Source: Opitutales bacterium
GTDB taxonomy: Bacteria > Verrucomicrobiota > Verrucomicrobiia > Opitutales > Coraliomargaritaceae
NCBI GenBank assembly: GCA_030729385.1
Contig: JANQXM010000069.1
Span: 1 to 38,671, forward strand
Direction of reading: 5' to 3'
Length of the DNA: 38,671 nucleotides
A model generated the notes under the pieces. It had not been told where the DNA came from and searched no databases. It saw nothing but the letters and a program-made list of their open reading frames with translations. Within the stretch, counting starts at the first letter, position 1. Every line of letters begins with the position of its first letter. A program made the position numbers and the translations under genes. Positions 26,680 through 35,815 of the stretch are shown piece by piece.

Positions 26680-27840
26680 TTAGTGCGATACTGAACGGTT
26701 CGCGGCGGACAAGCGAAAGAAAAGAACACTACTCAGCGTCCCAGTTAAAACCATCCATCCGATGGTCAGTGCCAAGCTAGCAGTCACCCACCCGATCAAC
26801 GCTCCTAGAACGCCAAGCATCAAAAATAAGACCACGCACCATCGAGGCATTTGGTGAGTCGCGCCACGTGCTAAAGGATACAAACTGCTCGCCAACAAGA
26901 CCGCGACAGCCGGCTTTAGTCCGGTGCAGACAAGAGCAGCTACACTCAAAGCTAACACTGGCAAAACATACACCTGTAAGACGGAAAAGACCGCAGGCTC
27001 CAAATCGCCCGCGGGCGGCGCATAGCGTCGCCATAAATCACGATGCCACCAGCGAGCACCCAGTAATGTAAACACAAGCACGGAGAACACCCATTGCGGC
27101 ATCTCCCCCAACCCTAACACAGTAGCAAGCAAACCAAGCATTAATCCCAGCGCGGTGAGCGTGTCGTAATGCACGCGCTTCACCCGAAGCGATTGATACG
27201 CTGGCATCACGAAAAAGGACGCACCCACAATCGCACTGAGCAGCACTATCAGGAGACTCAGTAAATGAAATAAGTTTTCAAATGTGCCAACCTCGAAACC
27301 AATCGCAGGCAGTGCTCCTAGGAATAGACCATTCGCCGCAAACAATCCGCAAAGCACCGTCCGCCAAGCCAGAGGCGAGAGCTGAGCCCGAGCGGTTGCC
27401 TCGTATGACTTCGCCGTATATCCGAAGCGCTGCCATTCATGAACCAAGCCAAGCAAGGAAAACGCCCCCGGCACCCAAGCGATCAATACCGTATCCGATT
27501 CTAGCTGAACACGCGCCGAGGTCACCCCCAACTGTCCACGAGCCAAGCGCTCAACCAACCATGCACAGCCCATGCACGACATACCTTGAATCGAGAGCTT
27601 CACTTCCACAGGCGGCTCGGCTTCGGCGGACGTCTGTGCCGCTGCCACCCACTTACTAGAACCAGCGTCTGCCGCATCCAAAACCGGCGGCTCACCAACT
27701 CGGTCACGTAATGAATAAAACCCCTCCAACCCTTCATCCCGGATCAACCGATACACTTGTTCGCACCCGCCGCAGCAGAAGTCGCCATGCCCGGTAAAAT
27801 CCGGATAACGTGTGCCGCAATGTTTACAAAAGATTCGCAT
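26680..27840 (-). CDS. CcoI/FixI-like metal-binding membrane protein without P-type ATPase catalytic domain
   Basis: 386 residues. The N-terminus is the Cys-rich domain found at the front of CcoI/FixI-type copper ATPases: FCKHCGTRYP ... DFCCGGCEQVYRLI ... GLEGFYSLRDR. A heavy-metal-associated (HMA) domain follows with GMSCMGCAWLVERLA (about 85-150). About eight hydrophobic segments follow from residue 155. I see no actuator TGE, no CPC transport motif, no DKTGT phosphorylation loop and no GDGxND. It therefore equals the front part of CcoI plus membrane helices, and cannot pump with its own ATP hydrolysis. The frame is open and clean, so it is not a simple truncation. It may bind or hand over copper for a cbb3-type oxidase (inference); no cco genes are in this window. 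Confidence 0.8.
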   Translation of the reverse strand: MRIFCKHCGTRYPDFTGHGDFCCGGCEQVYRLIRDEGLEGFYSLRDRVGEPPVLDAADAGSSKWVAAAQTSAEAEPPVEVKLSIQGMSCMGCAWLVERLARGQLGVTSARVQLESDTVLIAWVPGAFSLLGLVHEWQRFGYTAKSYEATARAQLSPLAWRTVLCGLFAANGLFLGALPAIGFEVGTFENLFHLLSLLIVLLSAIVGASFFVMPAYQSLRVKRVHYDTLTALGLMLGLLATVLGLGEMPQWVFSVLVFTLLGARWWHRDLWRRYAPPAGDLEPAVFSVLQVYVLPVLALSVAALVCTGLKPAVAVLLASSLYPLARGATHQMPRWCVVLFLMLGVLGALIGWVTASLALTIGWMVLTGTLSSVLFFRLSAANRSVSH

Positions 27841-27909
27841 TCTAACGCTTGAATAGTTGGATTGGTAATTGTATTGTTAAGGAATATTAATACCTTCAAT
27901 AGAGATAAT

Positions 27910-27937
27910 TTTACTAGTTTAATATTAAGCCTAATAC
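27910..27937 (+). promoter_or_regulatory. Possible sigma70-type promoter for the BLUF gene
   Basis: TTTACT (27910-27915), a 16-base spacer and TAATAC (27932-27937), 19 bases before the BLUF start codon. The region is strongly A/T rich compared with its surroundings. It also contains a partial dyad (CTAGT...TATTA / TAATACTAG). The match is by eye only. Confidence 0.3.
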
Positions 27938-27956
27938 TAGCATCGCAGATAACAAC

Positions 27957-28403
27957 ATGAGCAAGCCATACTATCAGTTATTGTATTATAGCACCGCCAA
28001 CCCGGAGCTGACTGAAGATGCACTGACTGAGATATTAATGGAATCGCAAAAGCGTAATACGAAACGCGAGATCACGGGCTTACTCTTACATTCTGACGGA
28101 AACATCATTCAAATCATCGAATGAAAGAAAGAAGATGTCGAAGCACTCTTCGAGAAAATTGAACACGACAAACGCCATCGCGGTGTCTTTGTCCTCTCGC
28201 GCAAGCACGTCGAAAAGCGCGACTTCCCAGAATATAAAATGGGCTTTAGGCGCCCGGAACGTGACCTCATCGAAACACAAATTCCAGGTTTTTCAGATTT
28301 AGTGGAAAGAGGCTCAATACCCGCTAATCAGTTAGATGGTCTATCTACCCTCGTCGCCACCTTCTTAAGGACTTTTGCCCGTTCGACAGGATTGGGCACC
28401 TAA
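27957..28403 (+). pseudogene. BLUF-domain blue-light photoreceptor interrupted by one in-frame TGA
   Basis: The frame from the ATG at 27957 to the TAA at 28401-28403 encodes 148 codons with a single TGA at 28122-28124 (codon 56). Residues read as BLUF: LLYYS with Y10, KRNTKREITGLLL with N34, IIQIIE with Q52, then after the stop HDKRHRGVFVL and EYKMGF with M95. Spacings Y10-N34-Q52-M95 (24, 18, 43) equal those of AppA Y21-N45-Q63-M106. BLUF proteins bind FAD and signal blue light. The family normally has Gly after the Glu of the QxxEG motif, so GGA to TGA is the simplest lesion. No effector domain is fused; the C-terminal about 45 residues are the usual short BLUF cap. Recent loss or a sequencing error are both possible. 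Confidence 0.85.
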
Positions 28404-28459
28404 ACACAACGCTCAGCTAGACTTGAGTTATCCGCCAAGATCATTTGGTGTAGGCTGGA

Positions 28460-29635
28460 ATGACGGAAACCAAACTTTCATTACTACGCATTTTCCTGAT
28501 CTACCTGCGCTTGGGTTGCATTTCCTTTGGCGGTCCCGTGGCGCATCTCGGCTATTTTAAAGACGAGTTCGTCAACCGGAAGAAATGGTTATCTGATGCC
28601 CGCTATAGCGAATTGCTCGGGCTTTGCCAATTCGTGCCAGGACCATCAAGCAGTCAACTGGGGTTCGCCATCGGCTGGCACAAAGGTGGCCTCCTTGGTG
28701 CATGTGCCGCGTGGCTAGGGTTCACCCTGCCGTCGGCGATGCTGATGATCGCGTTTGCCTACGGGCTATTCGCAGTTGGCGATACCGCCAATGCATTTAT
28801 CCACGGACTATTGATCGCGGCTGTCGCAGTCGTCGCCAACGCGGTGGTCGGTCTAGGCAAAAAACTCTGCCCCGATTTACCTCGTGTGCTCATCGCGATA
28901 CTCAGCGCGGTCGTCGTGTCGTTCTCGCCGAGCAGTTTGATGCAAATCGCGACGATCCTAATCGGCGCCATGATCGGCATGTTGCTTTTCAAACAATCGA
29001 ACCAAGCTAACTCGAACGAACCACACACCATCATCGCAGGCCGAGCTACAGTCGCGATCGCACTACTTCTCTATACTGGTCTGCTAGTCCTTTCCATTTG
29101 CATCAACAGTAGTGACCACGACTCGATCTACGCGGTGCATTACCAAGCTGGGGCTTTGGTCTTTGGTGGCGGCCATGTTGTGCTGCCACTCCTGCAGGAA
29201 GGGCTCGTCCCCAACCTGATGACAGAGTCCAACTTCCTCGCTGGCTACAGCGCAGCCCAAGCACTACCGGGTCCGCTGTTTACTTTCTCTGCGTTCCTCG
29301 GCACGACCGGCAGCACAAACGCGCCAAGCGCACTCGTGGGGCTTGGCACACTGATCGCGATTTTCCTGCCCGGCATGCTGCTCCTCATCGGCATTCTTCC
29401 GTTCTGGAATCGCTTACGGCAACGTGTCTGGGCTCAAGCTGGATTGCTCGGTGCCAACGCCGCCGTCGTCGGCTTACTCCTCGCCGCATTCATCAATCCC
29501 GTCTGGCCGCATGGCATCCACAGATGGAGCGATTTCGCGATCGCCACTGCGGCTTTTATTGCACTCTACCGCTTTAAAGCGCCCGCATGGCTGACCGTGC
29601 TCAGCTGCGGAGTGCTCGGATACATTGTCAGCTGA
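28460..29635 (+). CDS. chrA: ChrA-family chromate (anion) transporter
   Basis: A 391-residue inner-membrane protein with two homologous halves (CHR domains). The first half has SFGGPVAHLGYF and QFVPGPSSSQLGFAIG; the second has VFGGGHVVLPLLQE and AAQALPGPLFTFSAFLG. This double pattern is diagnostic of the long-chain ChrA family. About 10-12 membrane segments are predicted. Some members export chromate in exchange for sulfate; whether this one gives chromate tolerance cannot be told from the sequence. It lies 56 bases after the broken BLUF gene and converges with ftsH. Confidence 0.93.
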   Translation: MTETKLSLLRIFLIYLRLGCISFGGPVAHLGYFKDEFVNRKKWLSDARYSELLGLCQFVPGPSSSQLGFAIGWHKGGLLGACAAWLGFTLPSAMLMIAFAYGLFAVGDTANAFIHGLLIAAVAVVANAVVGLGKKLCPDLPRVLIAILSAVVVSFSPSSLMQIATILIGAMIGMLLFKQSNQANSNEPHTIIAGRATVAIALLLYTGLLVLSICINSSDHDSIYAVHYQAGALVFGGGHVVLPLLQEGLVPNLMTESNFLAGYSAAQALPGPLFTFSAFLGTTGSTNAPSALVGLGTLIAIFLPGMLLLIGILPFWNRLRQRVWAQAGLLGANAAVVGLLLAAFINPVWPHGIHRWSDFAIATAAFIALYRFKAPAWLTVLSCGVLGYIVS

Positions 29636-29701
29636 GCTATCACGAAACTTAGCCACCTCTTTCCGACAAGAGACAACAAAGAACAACCTCTCGGTGAGCA
29701 C

Positions 29702-31759
29702 TTACGCTGGCGCAGGGGCTTCACTTCCAGCTAAACCACCTTTATCATCATCCTCTTTGGCCTTTTTCTCAGCTTCAGTTTCGGGGGTTTCCTCTTCTTC
29801 TGGCTCAGGATCGGCTATGATTCGCTTCACGATCGGCGAGCGCATTTCACCATGCTCAATGATCTCCAGAACATGTTTCCCATCAATGGTTTCATGCTCA
29901 ATGAGTGCCTCCGCAATCGTATCCAGCGCACTTCGATGTCCATTCAAAATTTCAAGCGCACGCGCATACTGTTCTTGAATTAAATCATGAACAAGTGAAT
30001 CGATTTTCTGGGCGGTCTCTTCGCTATAATTCTTACTCGCGACCCCACCATGACCCATATAGCCACCGCTCTGACTTTCGCCAAGTGCGACCATACCAAG
30101 CTCGGACATGCCCCAATCACAAACCATGTGACGGGCTGTCTTCGTAGCCATTCGGATATCGCCTGAAGCGCCGCTAGTCACATCGCCCATGACAATCTCT
30201 TCGGCAGCGCGTCCACCCATCGTGCAGCAAATATCATTGATCAAACGACGCTTGGAGTGGTTCAAGAGATCTTTCTTCGGCATGAACATGGTCGAACCAA
30301 GACTTTGACCGCGCGGAATAATCGTCACCTTGTGAACAGGCATATGCCCGTCATCCACGATGCCTTGAATCAAAGCGTGACCGGCCTCGTGATAAGCGGT
30401 GATCTTGCGATCCTCGTCATCCATCAACTTGCGACGCTCACGACCAAAGGAAATCTTATCGCGCGCCTCATCGAGATCATCCATCTCGACAACTTTTTTA
30501 TTGTAACGAGCTGCAATCAACGCGCCTTCATTCAGAAGATTCGCAAGGTCTGCACCGGAAAATCCGGGTGTATTACGTGCTACAAACTCCAGATTCACCT
30601 CTTCAGAGAGCGCGATCTTCTTAGCATGCACCAAGAGAATTTCATGGCGGCCATTCAGGTCGGGTAGATCAATCGTCACTTGACGGTCGAAACGACCTGG
30701 GCGCAGTAGCGCGTTATCCAAAACATCTGGGCGATTGGTCGCAGCAATGATGATAACACCTTCGTGCCCATCAAAACCATCCATCTCGACGAGGAGCGAA
30801 TTAAGCGTTTGTTCACGCTCGTCATTTCCGCCGCCCACACCGGAGCCACGTTGACGGCCGACCGCGTCGATCTCGTCGATAAAAACAATACACGGTGCAT
30901 TTTTACGTCCTTGCTCGAACATATCTCGAACACGCGCAGCACCAACACCGACAAACATTTCCACGAAATCGGAGCCACTGATCGAAAAGAATGGAACGTC
31001 GGCTTCACCAGCAACGGCCTTAGCCAGCAGCGTCTTACCTGTGCCCGGAGGGCCCACCATCAACACACCTCTTGGGATGCGGCCGCCAATACGTTGAAAT
31101 TTCTTCGGGTCTTTCAAGAAGTCGACTACTTCACTGACTTCCTCTTTGGCCTCATCGCAACCGGCAACATCCTTGAATGTCAGCGCGTCTTTTTCACGAG
31201 TCAGCATCTTTGCCTTGCTCTTGCCAAAGCTCATCGCACCACGACCGGCGCTTTTCAGCTGGCGAACAAATAGGAAATAAAGCAGACCGATAATCAGCAA
31301 AAATGGCAAAAAGCTAATGAGCACATCCTGAAGCGAAGTGCTAGCGCGCTTCTCTTGGAGCACTTCACGAACCAATAAAAAATCGTCCGTGGTCAGACGA
31401 CCACGGGCAGTGAAGCGAACCTTGGCAGGAGTATCGGAAGGGATTGCGACACCTTCTTCTGGATTTTCCCATACCGGGTTTTTCATTTCGCCGGAAATCA
31501 CATAACCGTCGCGACCGTAAGAAGGGTCGGGCTCCATATAGCCATCGCCCTCAACAATCATGCCGTCTTTAACCGCTTCGATCAGCTCGCTGATGGTCAA
31601 CTTTTGCACGTTCGAACCCGCACCTGGATTTGCAAACCAGATAGTGAGAATCGCTGCGACGATCAACAAATAGATGATCAGCACTTTGGGCTGAAAGCGT
31701 TGCGGAGGTCCGTTGCGACCGGAGTCTTTATTCTGTGGCGTTTTGTTCTCTGAGGACAT
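29702..31759 (-). CDS. ftsH: ATP-dependent zinc metalloprotease FtsH
   Basis: A 685-residue membrane AAA+ protease that degrades misfolded and short-lived membrane and cytosolic proteins. The first membrane helix is about 27-43 ([17 protein letters not shown]), followed by a periplasmic segment and a second helix about 149-165 ([15 protein letters not shown]). The AAA domain has Walker A GPPGTGKT near 236, Walker [10 protein letters not shown] and the second region of homology [19 protein letters not shown]. The protease motif HEAGHAL is near 456. The C-terminal tail is acidic and Ala/Pro rich ([13 protein letters not shown]). Its ATG overlaps the tilS stop codon (TAATG), so translation is coupled to tilS. 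Confidence 0.97.
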   Translation of the reverse strand: MSSENKTPQNKDSGRNGPPQRFQPKVLIIYLLIVAAILTIWFANPGAGSNVQKLTISELIEAVKDGMIVEGDGYMEPDPSYGRDGYVISGEMKNPVWENPEEGVAIPSDTPAKVRFTARGRLTTDDFLLVREVLQEKRASTSLQDVLISFLPFLLIIGLLYFLFVRQLKSAGRGAMSFGKSKAKMLTREKDALTFKDVAGCDEAKEEVSEVVDFLKDPKKFQRIGGRIPRGVLMVGPPGTGKTLLAKAVAGEADVPFFSISGSDFVEMFVGVGAARVRDMFEQGRKNAPCIVFIDEIDAVGRQRGSGVGGGNDEREQTLNSLLVEMDGFDGHEGVIIIAATNRPDVLDNALLRPGRFDRQVTIDLPDLNGRHEILLVHAKKIALSEEVNLEFVARNTPGFSGADLANLLNEGALIAARYNKKVVEMDDLDEARDKISFGRERRKLMDDEDRKITAYHEAGHALIQGIVDDGHMPVHKVTIIPRGQSLGSTMFMPKKDLLNHSKRRLINDICCTMGGRAAEEIVMGDVTSGASGDIRMATKTARHMVCDWGMSELGMVALGESQSGGYMGHGGVASKNYSEETAQKIDSLVHDLIQEQYARALEILNGHRSALDTIAEALIEHETIDGKHVLEIIEHGEMRSPIVKRIIADPEPEEEETPETEAEKKAKEDDDKGGLAGSEAPAPA

Positions 31760-33225
31760 TAGGCGAGTGAAGTTGGGTTTCTAGTCCGGTAAGTCAATCT
31801 AAGAGCCAATTTCGTGGTCGGGCTCAATTTCATGGTGTCTGCAGGAGGGAACCCTGGGACCCAGATGATTTTACCGGAGCTGGTGCTGACAACGGGTAGC
31901 TGCTTTCGTTCCCTTTGTGGAATATAGCGGTCGATAAACCAATCTTTTAACTTTTTAGAGCCCGGTGCGCCAATCGGATGAAAACGATCGCCCGGCTGCC
32001 AAGACCTCACCTCGAAGGTCGTATCTTTCGGTGGCACGATGTAAGCCTCCGCCCCCTGATCAATGGTGCCGGATAAAATTTTTGCGCTCAACACCTGGTC
32101 GACCTCGATCAACTCCAGACCCATAATCGCACCCGTTGCCAACAAGAGCGACGTGCCTAGCTCCAGCGTTGAGGACTCTAGGTCTCTATCCGGCTCTGCA
32201 TCTGAGGCTCGCTCGATCAACAGTTGATCACCCTCGAACAGAATATAATCAGACCCCACGCTCATACGGTGGCGCTTCTTCTGCCCATAGACGGCATCAA
32301 GCAACACATCCATAGCCGGTCCACTCACAGACGATAACAGCTGATGCTGACTCAACCAAGCAGACAAGGCACGACGTGTGATGGCACGCGGACAGGCCTT
32401 CAAGGCACAGCGAGCCAACTGCGACTTTACAGAATAAGCATCCGGCAAGCGCTCGCGAGCAACCGATTCCAAAGCACGGGCATCTTCCTCGATCAATCGA
32501 CGCGCCCGCGCGGCACCCGCAACCGGGTCACGATCCAAAGCCTCAATCAGCTCAGGAATCACTCTGCCACGTAGCGCATTGCGCGCAATCGACTGGTCGT
32601 CATTCGAGGCGTCCTGTTTTGACGGTATTCCAGCCGCATTTAAAGCCATCCGAATATCTCCAGAACGCAGATTGAGCAAAGGTCGCACATGTGTCGGCAA
32701 ACCATCAAACCGCGCAATCGGTCTGGGCGCAGCCAAACCATCGGTCCCGCTGCCACGCGCGATCCGTTGCAACTGCGTCTCCAAAATATCATCCATCTGA
32801 TGCCCCAAAGCAATACAGGGGCATCGATGCTGCGCCGCCGCTTCACGCAAAAAATCTAGCCGTAGCGCCCGCGCAGTGGTCTCCGTAAAGGCCGCTTCAT
32901 TTTCTGGACGCACACCCACGACATAAGGCAAGTCGAGCACATCGGCCATTCCGGCGACGAAGGCAGCATCTTCGTCGGACGCCTCTCCACGCCAACGATG
33001 GTTGTAATGCGCCACCACCAACTCCAAGCCCAATACATCGGCTCGTCCCGCCAACAATAAAAGTAACAAAATCGAATCTGGTCCGCCGGAACAAGCCACG
33101 AGCACACGCTCCGTTTTCACACGCCGCAAAAAAGCTTCCACCTCGGGCACAAATGCATCGCCAAAGCGTTCGCTCAGTTGCCCGATGATCACAGGCCAAT
33201 CGATTTTATCTAAATCTTCTGACAT
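31759..33225 (-). CDS. tilS: tRNA(Ile)-lysidine synthase TilS
   Basis: A 488-residue PP-loop ATPase that converts C34 of the tRNA-Ile CAU anticodon to lysidine. The PP-loop SGGPDS is at 46-51. VVAHYNHRWRGEASDEDAAF, CIALGHQMDDILET and RIARGSGTDGLA are TilS hallmarks. The C-terminal lysidine-synthase domain carries FEVRSWQPGDRFHPIGAPGS and KLKDWFIDRYIPQRER. The stop overlaps the ftsH start by one base; tilS and ftsH are also neighbours in many bacteria. It is divergent from queA across about 100 bases. Confidence 0.95.
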   Translation of the reverse strand: MSEDLDKIDWPVIIGQLSERFGDAFVPEVEAFLRRVKTERVLVACSGGPDSILLLLLLAGRADVLGLELVVAHYNHRWRGEASDEDAAFVAGMADVLDLPYVVGVRPENEAAFTETTARALRLDFLREAAAQHRCPCIALGHQMDDILETQLQRIARGSGTDGLAAPRPIARFDGLPTHVRPLLNLRSGDIRMALNAAGIPSKQDASNDDQSIARNALRGRVIPELIEALDRDPVAGAARARRLIEEDARALESVARERLPDAYSVKSQLARCALKACPRAITRRALSAWLSQHQLLSSVSGPAMDVLLDAVYGQKKRHRMSVGSDYILFEGDQLLIERASDAEPDRDLESSTLELGTSLLLATGAIMGLELIEVDQVLSAKILSGTIDQGAEAYIVPPKDTTFEVRSWQPGDRFHPIGAPGSKKLKDWFIDRYIPQRERKQLPVVSTSSGKIIWVPGFPPADTMKLSPTTKLALRLTYRTRNPTSLA

Positions 33226-33317
33226 CCGGATAGACTATCACGCAAAATATAAAAGCGGTGCAAGCGGGAAGGCAGACTTAAGAAAAGAGTTTACCCCACC
33301 CAATTCTATATAAATAC

Positions 33318-33323
33318 AGGAGG
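33318..33323 (+). promoter_or_regulatory. Consensus Shine-Dalgarno site of queA
   Basis: AGGAGG, 5 bases before the ATG at 33329. This is the only full-consensus Shine-Dalgarno motif I found at a gene start in the window; most other starts have A/C/T-rich leaders. A TATAAA box sits just upstream at 33309-33314, without a convincing -35. Confidence 0.8.
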
Positions 33324-33328
33324 CACAC

Positions 33329-34417
33329 ATGGATAGCGCTCTTTTCGATTACCATTTACCCGCAGAATGCATCGCCCAGGAACCGGCAGTCACTCGTGAC
33401 GCCTCGCGCCTGATGGTGGTCAACCGTGCCGACCGCACAGTCACCCACACCCATTTCGCCGCCATCGGAGAGCATTTACCGAGCAACGCCCGCCTCTTTC
33501 GCAACAACGCGGCCGTGCTCAAGGCTCGGATATTCGGCACCCGCCCCACCGGCGGCAAAGTCGAATGCCTCCTACTTCAGCCAGCCGAAGACGCCGTAAC
33601 TTGGTGGTGTCTGCTTAAACCGGGTAAAAAGACTTTCCAAGGTGGTCAGTTCGGGGTCGAAGGCGAATACACCGCCGAGGTCCTAGAAGCCGGCAGCAAC
33701 GGCAACTATCGCGTGCGCTTCCACCCCGTGCGCGTCGAGTCTGTCACAGATATTTCCGAGCGCCTCGGCATCATGCCGCTACCGCCCTACATCGAACGCA
33801 TCGCCAACGACCCGCGTCAGACTGACGACAACGAGCGCTACCAGACCGTTTATGCCGACTACGACAAACGTGTCGCAGTCGCCGCTCCCACTGCGGGGCT
33901 CCACTTTACCCCCGAACTGATCGATGAACTGACCGCCAGCGGCGCGACCTTCCACGACCTCACCCTGCAAGTCGGGATCGGCACCTTTCACCCGATCCAA
34001 GTCGATCAAATCGAAGCGCACAACATCCACCGTGAGTGGTATGAAATACCGACCGACGCCTACCGCACACTTCAAAACCCCGAGCCCGGCCCTCGCATCG
34101 CCGTCGGCACCACCTCCGTGCGTTCGATTGAGGATGCCATGCGACGCACACAAAACGCGCCCGAAACCTGCCTCACCCCTTCCGGTTCTGTTCAGGCCGA
34201 AGCCGACATTTTCATTTTTCCACCCGCGCAGTTTGCAGCGGTCGATGGCTTGATTACCAATTTTCACCTGCCGAAATCGACACTCTTGTGCCTTGTTTCC
34301 GCCTTCCTCACTCCTGGGTCGGAAGATGGGATTCCTTGGTTAATGGAACTTTACGCCGAAGCCATTGCACACAAGTATCGATTTTATAGCTATGGGGATG
34401 CGATGCTCATCCTCTAG
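33329..34417 (+). CDS. queA: S-adenosylmethionine:tRNA ribosyltransferase-isomerase QueA
   Basis: QueA moves the ribosyl part of S-adenosylmethionine to preQ1 at position 34 of tRNA, giving epoxyqueuosine. It has 362 residues. It opens with FDYHLPAECIAQEPAVTRDASRLMVV, typical of QueA. MPLPPYIERI, YQTVYADYDKRVAVAAPTAG, LHFTPELID and GIGTFHPI are conserved blocks. The C-terminal block LITNFHLPKSTLLCLVSAFL precedes YRFYSYGDAMLIL, the family end. A consensus ribosome-binding site fixes the start. Together with gluQ it indicates queuosine modification. Confidence 0.97.
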   Translation: MDSALFDYHLPAECIAQEPAVTRDASRLMVVNRADRTVTHTHFAAIGEHLPSNARLFRNNAAVLKARIFGTRPTGGKVECLLLQPAEDAVTWWCLLKPGKKTFQGGQFGVEGEYTAEVLEAGSNGNYRVRFHPVRVESVTDISERLGIMPLPPYIERIANDPRQTDDNERYQTVYADYDKRVAVAAPTAGLHFTPELIDELTASGATFHDLTLQVGIGTFHPIQVDQIEAHNIHREWYEIPTDAYRTLQNPEPGPRIAVGTTSVRSIEDAMRRTQNAPETCLTPSGSVQAEADIFIFPPAQFAAVDGLITNFHLPKSTLLCLVSAFLTPGSEDGIPWLMELYAEAIAHKYRFYSYGDAMLIL

Positions 34418-34471
34418 AATCTGACTTTGTAACAATAATTTCTGGAATAAGCGCCCCGACGGACAACTCAC

Positions 34472-34996
34472 ATGGACACTGACATACCATCAACATTCGA
34501 AGACATCGTGAGTGCTTACTACCAACCGCTCTATCGTTTTGGCTATAGCCTAGCTAAAAACGAGCACGAGGCGGGCGACCTTGCCCAGCAAACCTTTTTC
34601 ATTTACGCCGAAAAAGGAAGTTCTTTGCGCGATAAATCCAAGGTAAAATCTTGGCTCTTCACCACACTCTACCGCGAGTTTCTGCGTCGCCGCCGCAAGG
34701 ATGGCCGCATGGACCACTACGAACCGGAAATGCTGGAAACCGTCGGCGGCTCCGTCGAGCCACACATCCGCCGCACCACAGATGCCAACCTCGCCGTCGA
34801 AGCCCTTGACGAAGTCGACGAAGTTTACCGCCAACCACTTTCCCTCTTTTACATGAAAGATCTTTCCTACAAAGAGATCGCCGAAGTTCTGGATGTGCCC
34901 ATCGGCACCATCATGTCACGCCTCTCCAGAGGTAAAGCCCAACTCCGCGATATTTTTAAACGCAAGGAAACTGAAACTTCCGAAAACGCCCTTTAA
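34472..34996 (+). CDS. ECF-type RNA polymerase sigma factor
   Basis: 174 residues containing sigma region 2 (about 8-75: FEDIVSAYYQPLYRFGYSLA ... DLAQQTFFIYAEKG) and region 4 (about 115-165: PLSLFYMKDLSYKEIAEVLD then GTIMSRLSRGKAQLRDIF). Region 1.1 and 3 are absent, as in ECF sigma factors. The next gene starts 3 bases after the stop and encodes a membrane protein with an anti-sigma layout, so the pair probably forms a sigma/anti-sigma switch. The target regulon is unknown; the YceI gene downstream is a likely member (inference). Confidence 0.92.
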   Translation: MDTDIPSTFEDIVSAYYQPLYRFGYSLAKNEHEAGDLAQQTFFIYAEKGSSLRDKSKVKSWLFTTLYREFLRRRRKDGRMDHYEPEMLETVGGSVEPHIRRTTDANLAVEALDEVDEVYRQPLSLFYMKDLSYKEIAEVLDVPIGTIMSRLSRGKAQLRDIFKRKETETSENAL

Positions 34997-34999
34997 GCC

Positions 35000-35800
35000 A
35001 TGGACCGCGCCGAAGCACAAAATATTCTCCAACTCTGCCGCCCCGATAACGAGGCCGACCGCCAATATCCACTCATCGCGGAAGCCCTTGCCATGCTCGA
35101 AACCGACGCCGAACTACGCGCATGGTTTGAGGAGCAACAGGCCTTTGACGCCGACATTGCTGCACAGTTCGAAGCAATCACACCTCCCGCAGATCTCAAA
35201 GTATCGATCCTGGCGGGCATGCGCGCCCATCAGGTTCATGCAGAGCCCGAGGCAACATCTGAAACGATCGTGCAGACCTCGCAAGCATGGTGGCGCAACC
35301 CGTGGCTCGGCATCGCCGCGCTCTTCGTCATCATGATGGTCATCATGAGCGCACCAGGCGGCAACCAAGACCAGCAACTTGCGGTAAACAATCCCGCCCT
35401 CAGCGGTCTCCCGCCAGTCATCCCCTTTCTTTCCGATAAAATCGACGGCTTGAAAGCATGGCAGTTTGACAAGCGCAACAGCGATGCCGCCCAACTGCAA
35501 ACTTACCTAGCCAGCACCGGTTCGCCCTCACCTAGCCTCTGCGATCAGCTCGCCAATACGCCGACTATCGGTTGCGTGACCTTCAACTACAATGGCACAA
35601 AACTCAGCATGATTTGCTTTAAGGATGGAGAGGTGTATCATCTCATCACCGCCGACAAGGCGAACTTCCCTGACACATTATCCACTCAGCCCGAAGTCTT
35701 TGAGCTCAACGACAAAGCCTTTAAAATCTGGGTGGAAGATGATCAGGTCAACATCCTGACCATTCATGGAACGAAAAACGACATGCCTGAATTCATCTAA
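35000..35800 (+). CDS. Putative membrane anti-sigma factor
   Basis: 266 residues. A cytoplasmic helical N-terminal part of about 95 residues (LRAWFEEQQAFDADIAAQFE then ITPPADLKVSILAGM) is followed by one membrane helix at about 99-115 (WLGIAALFVIMMVIMSA). A periplasmic domain of about 150 residues contains three cysteines in SLCDQLANTPTIGCVTFNYN and LSMICFKDG. No zinc-binding HxxxCxxC of ZAS anti-sigma factors is present. The call rests on layout and on the 3-base spacing to the ECF sigma gene. The periplasmic Cys cluster could sense redox or bind a ligand (inference). Confidence 0.75.
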   Translation: MDRAEAQNILQLCRPDNEADRQYPLIAEALAMLETDAELRAWFEEQQAFDADIAAQFEAITPPADLKVSILAGMRAHQVHAEPEATSETIVQTSQAWWRNPWLGIAALFVIMMVIMSAPGGNQDQQLAVNNPALSGLPPVIPFLSDKIDGLKAWQFDKRNSDAAQLQTYLASTGSPSPSLCDQLANTPTIGCVTFNYNGTKLSMICFKDGEVYHLITADKANFPDTLSTQPEVFELNDKAFKIWVEDDQVNILTIHGTKNDMPEFI

Positions 35801-35815
35801 GCCAAACCATACTAT

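Noticed and set aside
28122-28153. Selenocysteine recoding at the BLUF TGA, since a 6-bp hairpin (TCGAAG/CTTCGA) lies 13 bases downstream
   Set aside because: The family residue at this position is Gly, not Cys or Sec; the hairpin is short and can be explained by coding sequence. A point nonsense change is simpler.
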